A stretch of 64,000 nt of DNA from NCBI GenBank assembly GCA_027257055.1, contig JAPVLO010000180.1, forward strand, positions 2,170,001 to 2,234,000, given 5' to 3'. The position numbers and the translations under genes are program-made. Position 1 is the first letter of the stretch; every line of letters starts with the position of its first letter. Below the pieces are notes generated by a model. It searched no databases, had not been told where the DNA came from, and saw only the letters and a program-made list of their open reading frames with translations. The DNA is from Cephalopachus bancanus. Lineage: Eukaryota; Chordata; Mammalia; Primates; Tarsiidae. This document shows, one piece after another, positions 44,010-55,500 of this stretch.

Positions 44010-45212
<1,203 letters not shown>

Positions 45213-45398
45213 CTGCCCCTTGCTTCCTTCTTGTGTCCTTCTGTGCCGCCATGGAAAGACTCCTCTCTGCAGAGAATGAGTGTCTGGGGTTTGGTTTGGG
45301 GTTTGTTGGCATCACACGTGCTCTGTGGGCACGACCAGGGTCCCCTGCCTCTCACAAAGTAACATGTCAACACAAAGGTCTTCACATGAAGTTTTGTC
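45213..45398. other. Unique spacer between two minus-strand Alus
   Basis: Nothing recognised. Confidence 0.3.
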
Positions 45399-45706
45399 AT
45401 TTGTTTGTTTTTCGAGGCAGAATCTCTCTTGGCCACCCAGGCCGGAGTGCAGTGGCACACTCATAGCTCACTGCAGCCTTCAGCTCCCGAGCTCAAGCAA
45501 TCCTCCCACCTCATCCTCCTGAATAGCTGAGACTACAAGTGCAAACCCATCATGCCTGACTAACTTTTCTTTCTTTTATTTTTTGTAGAGATGAAGTCTT
45601 GTGATGTTGCCCAGGCTGGTCTGGAACTCCTGCCTTCAAGTAATCCTTCTGCCTCAGCCTCCCAAAGTGCAGGAGTGACAGGCATCAGCCACCACATCCA
45701 GCCAGG
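45399..45706 (-). repeat. AluJ-like SINE, minus strand
   Basis: 'tttgtttgtttttcgaggcagaatctctcttggccacccaggccgg' at the left and 'tcccaaagtgcaggagtgacaggcatcagccaccacatccagcc' at the right. A full-length dimer of the older type. Confidence 0.92.
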
Positions 45707-46309
45707 TTTGTCTTCTCTGTGCCCCATGTTGCTTTTGCTACGAATCACATGAGTCTGGCTTGACAGACTGCTGTCCTGCCCTGTCCTGTCACACTGACAT
45801 TCATCCTGCCTCCCGAGTAGCATGTGAGGGGCCTCGCTGGCCCTAGGCCTTCACCCCATCAGGCCTGACTCAGCGCCAGGCAGAGCTAATCCTCAGCACA
45901 GCTGTACAGTGGCTCTTCCTCTAGGGTGCTTTTCCTTTGCTGTCTTTCCCCAGGGATTGCACCATCTCCTCTCAAGCCTCAGCAGCCTGGTGTCCGTACG
46001 CTTGTCACATACCACAGCCAATCAAAATACGATCTCAAAAAAAGTTGGATAAACCAACTCGCCCTGCGTCACAAGTGGTTGCTTGAGCTTAAAGAGCTGT
46101 CCAGGGAAACAAGTCACCACTAGAAAACCCACAAGCATCAGCAAGCCAGCAGAGAAGGTGTTCTGAGCAACGGCCTGGCTGGAGCCCCTGAAATTCCCAA
46201 ATTTCCACTGGATCCAGCATCCATCACCTTGGGCCTATACAAAATCCTATCGATGAATTGTGTCTCTGCTTTCCACTTCCTGCTTGTAGCAGGCTTTAAA
46301 GAAAAATCT
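45707..46309. other. Unique sequence
   Basis: No family is recognised. The words 'ccagccaatcaaaatacg' include a CCAAT-like motif of the kind seen in LTRs, but nothing else supports one. Confidence 0.3.
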
Positions 46310-46516
46310 ATGGTGCAGCCAGGACAACACAGCAAGACTTCTTTACTACAAAAAATTTTAAAATTTACCAGGTATGGTGGCACTTGCCTGTAGTCCCAGC
46401 TACTCAGGAGGTTGAGGTGGGAGGATTATCTGAGCCCAGGAGATCAAGGCTGCCATGAACCATGATTGTGCCACTCCAGTCCAGCCTGGGCAATGGAGTG
46501 AGACACAGATTCAAAA

Positions 46517-46558
<42 letters not shown>
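46310..46558 (+). repeat. AluJ-like SINE, 5' truncated, with an (AC)20 tail
   Basis: The right arm is complete ('gctgccatgaaccatgattgtgccactcc') and the left arm starts inside. Its A-rich tail gave rise to the uninterrupted AC microsatellite at 46,519-46,558. Confidence 0.9.
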
Positions 46559-46560
<2 letters not shown>

Positions 46561-46817
46561 GATCTTTACTGTATTCCTGGACAAGAAAAAAGACACAAGA
46601 CAGTCCCTTTCTTCAGGGCCTCACTGTAGTGGACTAGTGTGACTCAGGAAATTTCACACCACACGACACAATAACAGGAGCGTACTGACAAATTCTCGCC
46701 TTTTTGTGAAATTAAATACATTTCTGCTGCTGGGCTGGCCAGATAAATAGAGAATGAATGTCATCCCAAAAGCAGGACAGATAAGTACTCCACTTAGATC
46801 TAATAATGTGTTATTAA
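46559..46817. other. Unique spacer
   Basis: Nothing recognised. Confidence 0.3.
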
Positions 46818-47109
46818 AACTACATATGTCCCGCGCTTTGGGAGGCTGAGGTGAGTGGATTGCCTGAGCCCGCGGGTTTGAGACCCACCTGGGCAACTTG
46901 GCGAGACCTCATCTCTACAATAAATCAAAATGAGCCGGGCGTGGTAGCGCGCGCCTATAGTTCCAGCTACTCGGAAGGCTGAGGCGAAAGGATCGCCGGA
47001 GCCCAGCAGGTCAAGGCTGTGGTGGCCGGGAGCGGCCACTGTACTCCACTCTGGGTGACGGAGTGAGACTCCAACTCAAAAAAAAAAAAAAAAAACAACT
47101 ATGTATGTC
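46818..47109 (+). mobile_element. Hairpin-type Alu, 5' truncated, with target-site duplication (copy H)
   Basis: The copy at 46,831-47,095 starts at about base 30 of the element ('ccgcgctttgggaggctgaggtgag'). Flanks ACTACATATGTC and ACTATGTATGTC are a decayed target-site duplication. The set's marks are clear, and the right-arm core GTGGCCGGGAGCGGCCAC at 47,022-47,039 is perfect. Confidence 0.92.
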
Positions 47110-47587
47110 AAGGTATTTCATGCATCGTACAAACATCTGGCCTATCCCAGCCAGGGCAGGTGTGAGATGCCAGAGAACCAGGCTAGAGGATGGGCCTGAA
47201 ACATCTCAGATGCTGCCGTAACTGCCCAGAAGAGACTGTGCAGGCAAGACTCTCCCACTGTCTGCCCTCCCAAACCGCTTTCCGAGGGTCAGGGGAGTGC
47301 TGTGACTTAATGTTAGTGATAAACATCTGCATGGGCCTGAAAACAGAGATAAATAGGTGAACTGCCCCAGGAGGCTTCTGTTAAAATGCTCCAAGATGAC
47401 GTGCTAGAAGCTTCTCTGGAGGGGCCACCGGCCAGCAGGTCTATCAGTGCCCACGAGACCACAGCCCAGGTGTTTCTTCCACATAGCTCGGGGTGCAGCT
47501 CAGGACCCACGTACCCCAGCAGGGAAAGTCTAGACCACTTTGGATGGGCCTGGTGAGATCCATGTTGCTGCAGCCCTCGACTTAGAC
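47110..47587. other. Unique sequence
   Basis: Nothing recognised over about 480 bases. Confidence 0.3.
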
Positions 47588-48215
47588 CAGGGGTGTCCAA
47601 GCCTCAGCTTCCCTGGACCACATCGTGTAAAGAGGAATAAGTCTTGGGCCACACATAAATTATATAATACAGTCAGTGCATATACATGGTAAGACTTCTC
47701 TTGTTTCTTTATATTTTTCATCATAAAGTTGGAAAAACGAGAACCACAGAAAACTAGTGGGAAATTTGTCCTTGTTTTTGTAAGAATGATCTATCAAAGA
47801 CTGACTCGATGGAAGTAGTCACAGTTCTTAGTGAGTTTCCGAGGCGCTCGTCAGAAATGTCTGTTTGAGTTTTGCTCTCCATGTGCTTCCTGATTGAAAA
47901 CAGCTGCTGGGGCAATCCCTTCGGGTCCACCCCTTCGGGTCCCCGCCCACTGTGGGAATGTCTCTGTCCTCTCAATAAATCCTGCTTACTCACTAAAAAA
48001 AAAAGAAAGAAAGAAAAGAAAACAGCTGCTCGTCAATGTATGTGCTGCCAAAAAGCGATGTTGTAGTGAGGCGTGATGGCGAACCTCAAAAATGGAGCCA
48101 CACACAGGGTCACGAAGAAAATAAACACTAAAAAAATACACGATGTTAAAAGAGTCTATGGGGCTGCACTCCGTCCTCGGCGGAATGTGGTCCACGGGCT
48201 GTGGGTTGGACACGC
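47588..48215 (+). mobile_element. hAT-like nonautonomous DNA transposon
   Basis: It begins CAGGGGTGTCCAAGCC and ends ...GTGGGTTGGACACGC, an inverted-repeat pair (GTGTCCAA against TTGGACAC). The interior has 'cttccctggaccacatcgtg', 'gtcttgggccacacataaa' and 'gaatgtggtccacgggctgtggg', familiar from a common hAT-type repeat. It carries no transposase frame. An LTR-derived insert sits inside it. Confidence 0.65.
47896..48030 (+). mobile_element. LINE-mobilised copy of an LTR transcript end
   Basis: Perfect 13-base direct repeats GAAAACAGCTGCT at 47,896-47,908 and 48,018-48,030 flank an insert of about 109 bases. The insert reads from a 'cccttcgggtcc' doublet through 'gggaatgtctctgtcctctcaataaatcctgcttactcac' and straight into poly(A) with AAAG units. 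AATAAA is followed about 18 bases later by the A tract, as in a polyadenylated RNA. It is therefore a 5'-truncated retrocopy of a retroviral LTR (R region) RNA rather than a provirus or solo LTR. Confidence 0.75.
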
Positions 48216-48887
48216 ACGATGGAGAGCTTCTCTTAACCCACATGCGTCATTTGAGTCCTGATGTTTGTCTTTGACGGCTTCCCGTCCCTACCACAGAGGT
48301 GCACAGCACACGTCGGAGGTGCCTCGCTCTCTAATTTCGCTGGCGTCTTCCTGAGCCCCAGATGCAGGGTGGGCCCGGCTCTTTGGCGCGCCTGACCCTG
48401 CCTCTCCGGTGGCCGCACACCTGGGATCCTTGGGAACCTCAGGACGCTGACCTTCATGAGGCCCAGGTCCGTGACCTCTGGAAGGTCGAGGGAGGGGCAA
48501 CCTGCTACCAGAGTGGGGCCTACCTTCACCTCCCCCACTTGCAGCCTCTGGGGTCTGACTGCATGGACGACAATAAAGACCAAGACCTGGAAGGAGCGGA
48601 AAGGAGAACAGAGGTCTGGGAGTCTGGCCTGGTCCTGATGCAAGTTGCCGTTCTCTAAGCAAGCCATATGCTGTCATCATGCCAGCTTGGGAATCACCTG
48701 CCCATCTGGGCCTAGCTCTGGCTGGCAGATGAGATGGGAGCCTCTGGGGTGGGCCTCACTTGCACTGGAGAGTCATGTTTTGAGGGTTCTGCCTTTGTCT
48801 GCCGAATTGGACGAGCACTGGCCATACCTACTCAACAAGGATCGAAGCACAGTCAAGGTTATTGGGGAAGAGCATGGGCTCTGGCGA
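48216..48887. other. Unique sequence
   Basis: GC-moderate, no repeat. The 144-codon minus-strand frame (48,233-48,667) has a competing frame on the plus strand and no domain. Confidence 0.3.
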
Positions 48888-49091
48888 TCTTCCGCCTCAG
48901 CCGTCCAAGTAACCGGAATTACAGGTGAGTGCTACCAGGCCTGGCTAATTTTTTATTTATTGTAGAGACAAGTTCTCGCCAAGTCGCCCGGGCTGGTCCG
49001 AACCCGCGGGCTCCAGCAGTCCACTCGCCTTGGCCTCGCCTTGGCCTCCCAAAGTGGTGGGATGACAGGCTGAACCACCGAGCCCGGCCAA
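48888..49091 (-). mobile_element. Hairpin-set Alu, truncated, minus strand (copy I)
   Basis: The left arm and the start of the right arm are present. It keeps the set's 'ttatttattgtagagac' linker and a minus-strand GCCCGCGGGTTCGGACC left-arm stem, and it ends 'gggatgacaggctgaaccacc'. A small duplication 'cgccttggcct' is present at 49,027-49,048. The right-arm hairpin is lost by truncation. Confidence 0.82.
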
Positions 49092-49351
49092 GTAAAAGAT
49101 ATTTTGAGCATATTTAAGTCAGCTGACACCTATGGGCAGATCTTCATGGTGGCTGGTGCTCTGGGAGTTTCAGAAGATGGAAAAGAAGGTGAATTGCATG
49201 ACCCCAAAAGGTTGGCCTAAGCCCAACTGGGAAATCCGGGCCGCTGTGCCCCTTCTCTTGGTCTCTCCCAGTCCTGCTCTCAATATCCAGGCCAGGAAAG
49301 AAACAGCTAGGGACAGTTGGGGTTGGAGCTTGGATAAAAGTCACATGGCAG
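49092..49351. other. Unique spacer
   Basis: Nothing recognised. Confidence 0.3.
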
Positions 49352-49614
49352 GGCAGGTGTGGTGGCTCATGCCTGTAATCCTAGCACTTTGGGAGGCCGA
49401 GGTGGGAGGACCGCTTGGGCTTGGGAGTTTGAAACCATCCTGGGCAACACAGCAAGATTCCTTTCTCTTAAAAAGAAAAAAAAATTAGCTGGGCTGGTGA
49501 TGTGTGCCTAGCTATTCAGGAAGCTGAGGCAGAAGGATCACCTGAGCCCAGGAGGTTGAAGCTGAGGTGAGCCATGCTCCTGCCACTACACTCCAACGTG
49601 AGACCCCCACAAAG
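49352..49614 (+). repeat. AluJ-like SINE
   Basis: 'ggcaggtgtggtggctcatgcctgtaatccta' to 'cactacactccaacgtgagaccccc'. Both arms are present with a linker of AAAGAAAAAAAAATT and no hairpin in the right arm. It is the last Alu before the repeat-free right part of the window. Confidence 0.9.
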
Positions 49615-51697
49615 AGAAGGGGGAAAGCACTTGGCTAACAAGGCCACAAGGCTACCCCTTGTCCCAGGGCGAGTTCTAAAGGCTCCCTCTGAGGCTGTGG
49701 GGAGGCTGTCTCCCCAGCAGTGGATCCTTAGTCATCCAAAAGTGCACCTAGTGTCCAGCTGTCAACAGGACACTTTAACAGGCCCCCTCTGCGTCCTTGC
49801 GCGTGGGGGGAAGTGGAGGAAGACGGTCTATTTCAGCAACTCACACGAAGGGCTTCCCGAAGGGCAGAGGGGCTTCTGAAACGTCTGCTGGAAACTCTCG
49901 CCCAGAGCGATAAAAGCGGCCTCCCCGGGCGAGAGCCTTGGGGTCCCAGCCGACCTCTAACTGGGGTCTAAGCCGGAGACCCTGGAAAAGAGGCAGGCCT
50001 CCCGGAGGCTGCCCACCTGCCCGCATTTCTGACCCGCCGCTGCCCCACCCCTAGGCCTCTGGTCGCCTGGGCCAGATACCAGTCCCACATCGCGCCCCGC
50101 GCTGCGGGAGAGACCCTTCCCAAGCGGCGCGCGGTGGCCGACCCTAGGCGCCGGGCGCTGTAGCCGCCGCCAGAGGACGAGGCCCACGCTGGTCGGGGAA
50201 AAGCGACAGAAAGCCACACCCAGACCCAGCGGAGACAGGGTCTACACCCGCCCGGCGCACTCTCGCCGCCGGGAGGCTCCCTCCCGCCGCCCCGCCTCTG
50301 CCAGCCCCTGAGCCGCCGCGAACCCTTGGAAGGGGGCGCTTGGGGGACCCAGGTCTGACTGGGCCTCGGTTTCTCCCCGAGCCCGGCAGGCCTCGGCCCT
50401 GGACGGCCTCCGTCTGGCCCCGCGGCGTTTCCCGCCCCCAGGCTGAGGGGGCAGTGTCTGGCTGGTGGTTAGACACTCCTCCCGGCCCCGACTAGGTTCC
50501 CTGGAGCAGCGGACAAGTCAGAGGCCCCGACCCGCGATGCGCCCCTCAGGGCGCCCAGCTGGCCACGGGATGTATGTACTGCCCTCTTGGGAGGAAATCC
50601 CGCCCGCGTACTCGCTTCCAGGAGGAGTCACCGCTTGCGCAAGAGAAGGGGGCGACCCGACGTCCCAGAAGCGACTGGCGACCCCGAGGAGGGACTTCTG
50701 GGGAAGCGAGGCCGGCACCATCCCGAGGTGCGGGCCCGGCCCTGCGGGGGAAGATTCCCGCCCACCCGGGGGCACGGGGAGCCGCGGGACAGCCCTCTCA
50801 TCCTGCCGGCTGCAGCCAGCGCCCGGGCCGGGCACGAGGGGGACGCGGGGGCTTTTCAAGCCAGGACTCGCTCCGCAGCACGCGCGCGTGGGGGCCCGGG
50901 CCCTGAGCGCGCAGCCTCGCCCAAGCCGCGGGCACTTTCTCCCCGAACCCGCGAGGGAGGGCTGGGGGCGGGGACCGGGTCGAGCCTGAACCGCGCGCTC
51001 CTCCTCGATTGTCAGTGAAGAGCGCGCTGGTGGCCGGCACGTGCGTCCCTCTGCAGCGCCCTGACTCGGCTGATCGTCTCCATGGACGCGACCGTGACCC
51101 CAGCCCCGCGCCCGAGCGTTGTGGAAGGGAGCGCAGGAGGAGGAAGGAAGGGCCTGGGCCCCGCGCGTCGGATCGCGACGCCCCGAGCCAGGGGCCTGGG
51201 TCTCCGCCTCCCCACCTTCCGAAAACCGCGGCCTAGTCTGTGTGGGAGGCTCTGCCGGCAGGGGGTTCAGGACTGCGGGCGGCGAGGAGAGCGGGTGTGG
51301 GGCGCGGAGGCCGCGCCTGGACTGTCGTTCAGAGACTGGCGCTCAGTCCCGGAAGCGCTGGGGCACGGCAGGGAGGGTCGAAGCCGCGCCGGAGGTGGTC
51401 TTGGTGGGGGGATTTTGCCCGCGCTGAAGCCCGGCCCCGCGCCCCACCCACTCGCCCACCCAAGAGGTTCGCAGACGCCGCTCCAGGCCCGAGGCACCGC
51501 AGCCGGGAAAGGCCACCTCGGGAGCCCGGAGGACGCAGCCCACGCGTCTGGGCGGGGGTCTGGTCCCGGCGGACGCCGAAGCCCCCGGTCGCGAGCCCGA
51601 CTCTCTCCCGCGCACGGCGAGGGCCGGCGGCGCGCGCGTGGACTCGGCCGCGCACGGCGGTCTGCGGAGCTTTCCCCGCCGGCGCGGGGCTGTCCTC

Positions 51698-51800
51698 CTA
51701 ATGAATTACTAATGAGTTAAAATTGGGCAGCAGGCTTAATTAAAGCGTAGAGCAATGTGTTTACCACATTGTAATTGAACTCATTAGGGCGATGGCTTTT
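51698..51800. promoter_or_regulatory. AT-rich block of nested inverted repeats in the CpG island
   Basis: A sharp AT-rich island within GC-rich DNA. An outer perfect inverted repeat, CTAATGAGTT (51,709-51,718) and AACTCATTAG (51,778-51,787), encloses TTAATTAA and an inner perfect inverted repeat CAATGTG (51,753-51,759) / CACATTG (51,765-51,771) with a 5-base loop. TAAT/ATTA cores occur at least seven times. Homeodomain proteins bind such words, and the paired layout suggests dimeric or cooperative binding. Confidence 0.6.
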
Positions 51801-52499
51801 TGTTTTCGAGCGGCGCCTTCCTTCCCGGCGTCGAATAATCCATGGGAAGCGCCTATGAGCGGAGGGGGCGCGGGAGCAGCAGCCCGCCAGCGCCTTCCTG
51901 CGAGGGCACCGGCGAGGACGGGGCGCCCGGGCCGAGGCTTCCCGGGAGCTCCGAGGGCAGGTGGCAGGGTGGCGCCGCCGCCCCTGGGGACGCTGCCTGG
52001 GGAGGGGCGGGCCGGCCGGGAAGGCGGCCTCGGCGCCCCACATCCCTCCCGAGGCCGACTGGAGCAGCCACCCCCGCCCAGAACGCGCACCGGACTCCGC
52101 CAAGTTGTTTGGGTTTTCTTGGCAGCCTGTGTTCGGCCCAGAGGCTTTTCCTCCCGGGGCCGCCTCATCCTCCCAGCCCCCTCCCCGACCCCGGAGGCGC
52201 ACAGCGGGGGGGCTCTCTCGCCTCGGGGGGCCGTTCCCCGGGTGCCCGTGGGAGGGGCGCCCCCCCAACCCGAGCGGACGCACGGGCGGCGCACCTGCGC
52301 CCGGGACACCCCGGCAGGGAGCCCTGGCTGCGGGCCCGAGGCGTGTCGCCCCCTCCCGGCCGTGCCCCCGCCCCAACCCTCGCCCCAGCCCCCGCCCCCG
52401 CCCCAGCGCGTCTGGGTCCCTCCGGGGCCGCGGGGGCGGGCGCCGGCGTCGCGCGGCCCGCCCTCCCCGGCCTGGCCAACAGGCGGCGTCGGAGCCCGG

Positions 52500-52680
52500 T
52501 CGGAGCCGGGAGGGCGCGGAGCCGCGCGAGCCGGCCAGCCGTGCGCGCGGGGACGCGGCCCTCGCCCCGAACTTGCGAACTTGCGGGGGCCGCGGAGGGC
52601 GGGGCCGGCGCGGACGCGGACGCGGGCGGCGCGCAGAGGACCGCGGGCGGCGGCGGCGGGAGCCCGGCGGGAGCTCGGAG
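52500..52680 (+). other. Candidate untranslated first exon with splice donor
   Basis: The sequence GGAG then GTAAGC at 52,680/52,681 is a strong splice-donor match (AG|GTAAG) at the end of a very CpG-rich segment, the position expected for a first exon. The transcription start is not visible (no TATA box, as usual in CpG islands), so the left end is arbitrary. It may belong to the same plus-strand gene as the exon at 63,938. Confidence 0.35.
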
Positions 52681-52861
52681 GTAAGCGGCCTCGCCCCGCC
52701 CTCGCCGCCGCCTGCGGGAGGACCCGGGCCGGGCGGGGTCTCGGGGGCGTCCGGCGGCCAGGCCCCCGCGGACCCTGGTCGCCGTCCCCTGGGCGACCCC
52801 GGCCCCGCCCCGCGGCCCCCCTTCTCCGCCCGACCCGGGAGGTGGGGTGCAGGGTCTCTCA

Positions 52862-52925
52862 TTTGTTGCCGAAAGATTAATTGCAGAAGGCGGGTCGACT
52901 TGATTAAGGCAATTAATCTTGGGCG
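52862..52925. promoter_or_regulatory. Inverted pair of AAGATTAATTGC motifs
   Basis: AAGATTAATTGC at 52,873-52,884 and its exact reverse complement GCAATTAATCTT at 52,909-52,920, 24 bases apart, with a further TTGATTAAG between them. Each arm contains TTAATTG/CAATTAA, a homeodomain (LIM/paired class) type word. In a CpG island a 12-base perfect inverted pair is unlikely by chance. Confidence 0.6.
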
Positions 52926-53160
52926 CAGCGCTCGGGCGTCGCTCGCGGGGCGGGGCGGGCGGAGGGGGCTGGGCGGAAGCCGGCGGGACTTCGGGGCGCG
53001 TCGTGGAGACGCCCCCGCGGATACCGCCGCGCGTCCAGGCCCCGCGGCGGGCCCGGGCGCACGGCGCGGTTCCAGCACCGCCAGGCCCGGACAGCGACGC
53101 GCGGGCGCGCCGTCCCCGCCGCCCCGCGCGGGCTGCGGCCGGGCCGGGCGCCCCGCCCCG

Positions 53161-53199
53161 CCCCACCCCACCCCACCCCACCCCACCCCACCCCACCCC
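53161..53199. repeat. (CCCCA)n tract, about 8 units
   Basis: Seven uninterrupted CCCCA units and one CCCCG. On the minus strand this is a (TGGGG) run able to form G-quadruplexes. It lies in the CpG island about 0.5 kb right of the candidate splice donor. Confidence 0.95.
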
Positions 53200-53700
53200 G
53201 TCTCCCGCCGGTGGTGGGCCTCCTTTCCTGCTGCTTCCAGGCAGGATCTGGCCGGACGGAGCCCCCGAGGGACCCCCTGCACCTCACACCCGCTGCGGGG
53301 GCGGGGGAGGCAGGATCCCCCGAACGCCGCTGCCTAGAAAAGTTCCCAAAGCTGGAGTTTTCTCTTGTCGTGAATAATTAACGCCAGTCATGAATAACTG
53401 ATGGAGGCAGTGGGGAAGGGAGAGGGAGAGGCAAGCGAGAGCCGAGCGGCCAGAGAGCAGATCGAAGAGTTTGCGAGCGGACCATTAAGGCGGCCTTGCT
53501 GGGAAGGGCTTCCCTCCGCAGGGCCGTTCCACCCGGAGCGGGGTGGGGCGGGGGCTGTGCCGGACCGGCCCCGGCGCCCGTTCGGCACCCAGCGCGGCCC
53601 CCTCCCCCGAGCCCCGCCCCAGGGCTCCTCCCGGAGACCTCCGGGCCCCGACTCAGCCCTCCCGGCGCCTAGACCCAGAGTGCAGAAGTTCGAGGCTGGA

Positions 53701-54770
53701 CGGTGGAGGGAGGGTGTGGCCTTCGCCTGTGACAGTCCCGCCCCACCTGATCTTCAGGCACGTCCCCGTCCCAGACCCACAGCTTCATCCTTCTCAGACT
53801 GGTCCAAAGTCTTGAGACTGTGACTTCCGGTTGGTCCTTCCTGCCTGCCACCACCAGAACCTGCAAGAACAGGGTGTTGACAGTCCACCCCCCCCCGCAG
53901 TCTTTCCCTGCCCCTCCTCCCCAGCTCCTGACTCTGTCTGGGGTCCTGAGCTGCTGATCTCTGGCGTCCACCGCAGCTCGGAACCGGGCCTCTTAGGCAG
54001 GGTACTCAGAACCTGGAAGAAAGCCCAAGAAGAAACCCTTGCTCCTAGGCGGGAGGCCCACGCCAGGGTCTTTGGGCTTCACTAGGAAACACTGGCCTCG
54101 CACCAGACCGACAGCCCCGGCTGACCAGAGCATGTGTCTAGACCCCAAATCAAGGGCCCCTCAGCCGGACAGCCTGCACGGGCCTTCACAGGGGTCCTGT
54201 CTTTCCCTGGTGTACCTTGGCATCGACCCTGGCTGTGAGGGGGGTCTGACTTAGGGCAGGCAGGAGCCTCTTTCTGGGCGCGTCCTTTGGCCAACAGAAA
54301 TCACACCCACTCCTGAATGGCCCTCTCCTGACCGCTGGCTATACCAAGGGCCAGCCTGACTTCTGCCCTTCTTGAGCTGGGAGTGGAGAGTCGCTTCAAA
54401 GAGAAAAACGGGTGGCCAAGCCTCAAGGAGTCTCAGCTTAGAAAAATGTTCATGAAAACGTTCTTTTTATGTGACACAAGAGAAAACACTAGAACCAGCT
54501 TCATGTTTCCACCTGCCTGGGCTGCAGCTCGACAAGCTCCAGGGCCTGAGCTCTGCCTTCTAAGGACTGGGGAGTCGCCGCTGGGGAAGGGAGCCGGAGT
54601 GGGGAAAGGAAAGTCTTGGGGAGCTGTCTGCACCTTGCAGGGGATGTAACCGGGAGGACCGTTGTGAAACCAGACAAATGGGCTGGAGGAAACCAGAAGA
54701 GGGGGAGGCCAGCCCCAGCCCGAGGTTGTTTACTTCTCATATAAAACATAACCCCCCAAGCAGGAAGTGA
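53701..54770. other. Unique sequence flanking the CpG island
   Basis: GC-moderate, no repeats, no exon that I can frame. A C-run (53,888-53,897) is present. Confidence 0.35.
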
Positions 54771-55500
54771 CTGCAAACAAGAATCAATAATGAATGAAGC
54801 TCCTGTAATAAAATACTTACATAATTAGCACAAGTCAAGTGGTTGCATTATGTTAACCTTTTGCAACTCTGAGCTGGAAAATTTTGCTCCAGAAACCCTG
54901 GAGTGTCGTTCTGGAGAGAGGGGGCGAGGCAGAGAGGCGGGCGCTCCCCCAGCCCTCCACTCGGCTGAGAGAGAGCTCTCCATCTCTGAACCAGAACGTA
55001 AGTACTTCTGAAATATCACAGAAAACTCTCTTTGGTGAATTCAGAACAGTCATTAACATTCAGTTTTAAGTGAATGTTAACAGTAAATAAAGAAATCTCT
55101 TGATTGTAATAGTAGTAACAAAGCAATAATTACCCAGTGGGTGGTCATCAGCCGTGATAAATGTATCATTATTACTGTGTGAAGCTGGGAACTCGGTTTT
55201 GGAAACTACTTCAGACTTTTCAGTAGCACGGCTGGTTACAGAGCATTTCTTAGCCTGCAAAAGCCATATAATTTTATACACAATTTAGGTGAAAATAAAT
55301 TTAAATCTGCATATTACATTTTTAATTTCAAGTGAGTAATTAAAGTTGGTTCATTATATCTCCTCTGAAACCCTCAGTGCTCATCTCTGTGGTTGGTTTG
55401 TACAATTTGTTTCTAAGACACCCAAGGTTACACAGTTCTAAAAGATGGAAAATTTAATTATTTGCCGACATTAAGAGTTTGCCGATGATATCATCGTGTG
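54771..55500. promoter_or_regulatory. AT-rich, repeat-free candidate regulatory region
   Basis: Contains 'caataatgaatgaagc', 'cttacataattagcac', 'gcaataattaccc', 'gtgataaatgtatcattattac', 'gagtaattaaagttgg', and a perfect hairpin TTAACATTCA (55,053-55,062) / TGAATGTTAA (55,071-55,080) with an 8-base loop. No transposon is recognised in 700 bases, unusual for AT-rich primate DNA. The function is inferred. Confidence 0.45.

Larger units (their letters stand above)
49880..53700. promoter_or_regulatory. Large CpG island
   Basis: CpG is at or above expectation over nearly 4 kb, with long runs of CGG/GCC words and no transposon. Such islands of several kilobases typically mark genes for developmental regulators, an inference from general vertebrate genomics. 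Long open frames on both strands (up to 521 codons on the minus strand, 458 on the plus) are caused by lack of TA-containing stop codons. They are mutually exclusive and have no domain. Two AT-rich palindromic blocks and a candidate splice donor lie inside. Confidence 0.85.

Noticed and set aside
53161..53199. Interstitial telomeric repeat
   Set aside because: The unit is CCCCA, not the vertebrate CCCTAA; it is a simple GC-island microsatellite.
53215..53245. Splice acceptor 'tttcctgctgcttccag' at 53,240 as an exon start
   Set aside because: The motif is good, but no downstream donor or frame supports an exon; left out for lack of evidence.
51717..53282. 521-codon minus-strand open frame, and the overlapping 458-codon and 362-codon plus-strand frames
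   Set aside because: All lie in one CpG island where stop codons are rare. They overlap on both strands, have Pro/Arg/Ala/Gly-rich composition without domains, and run through TAAT-rich regulatory blocks.
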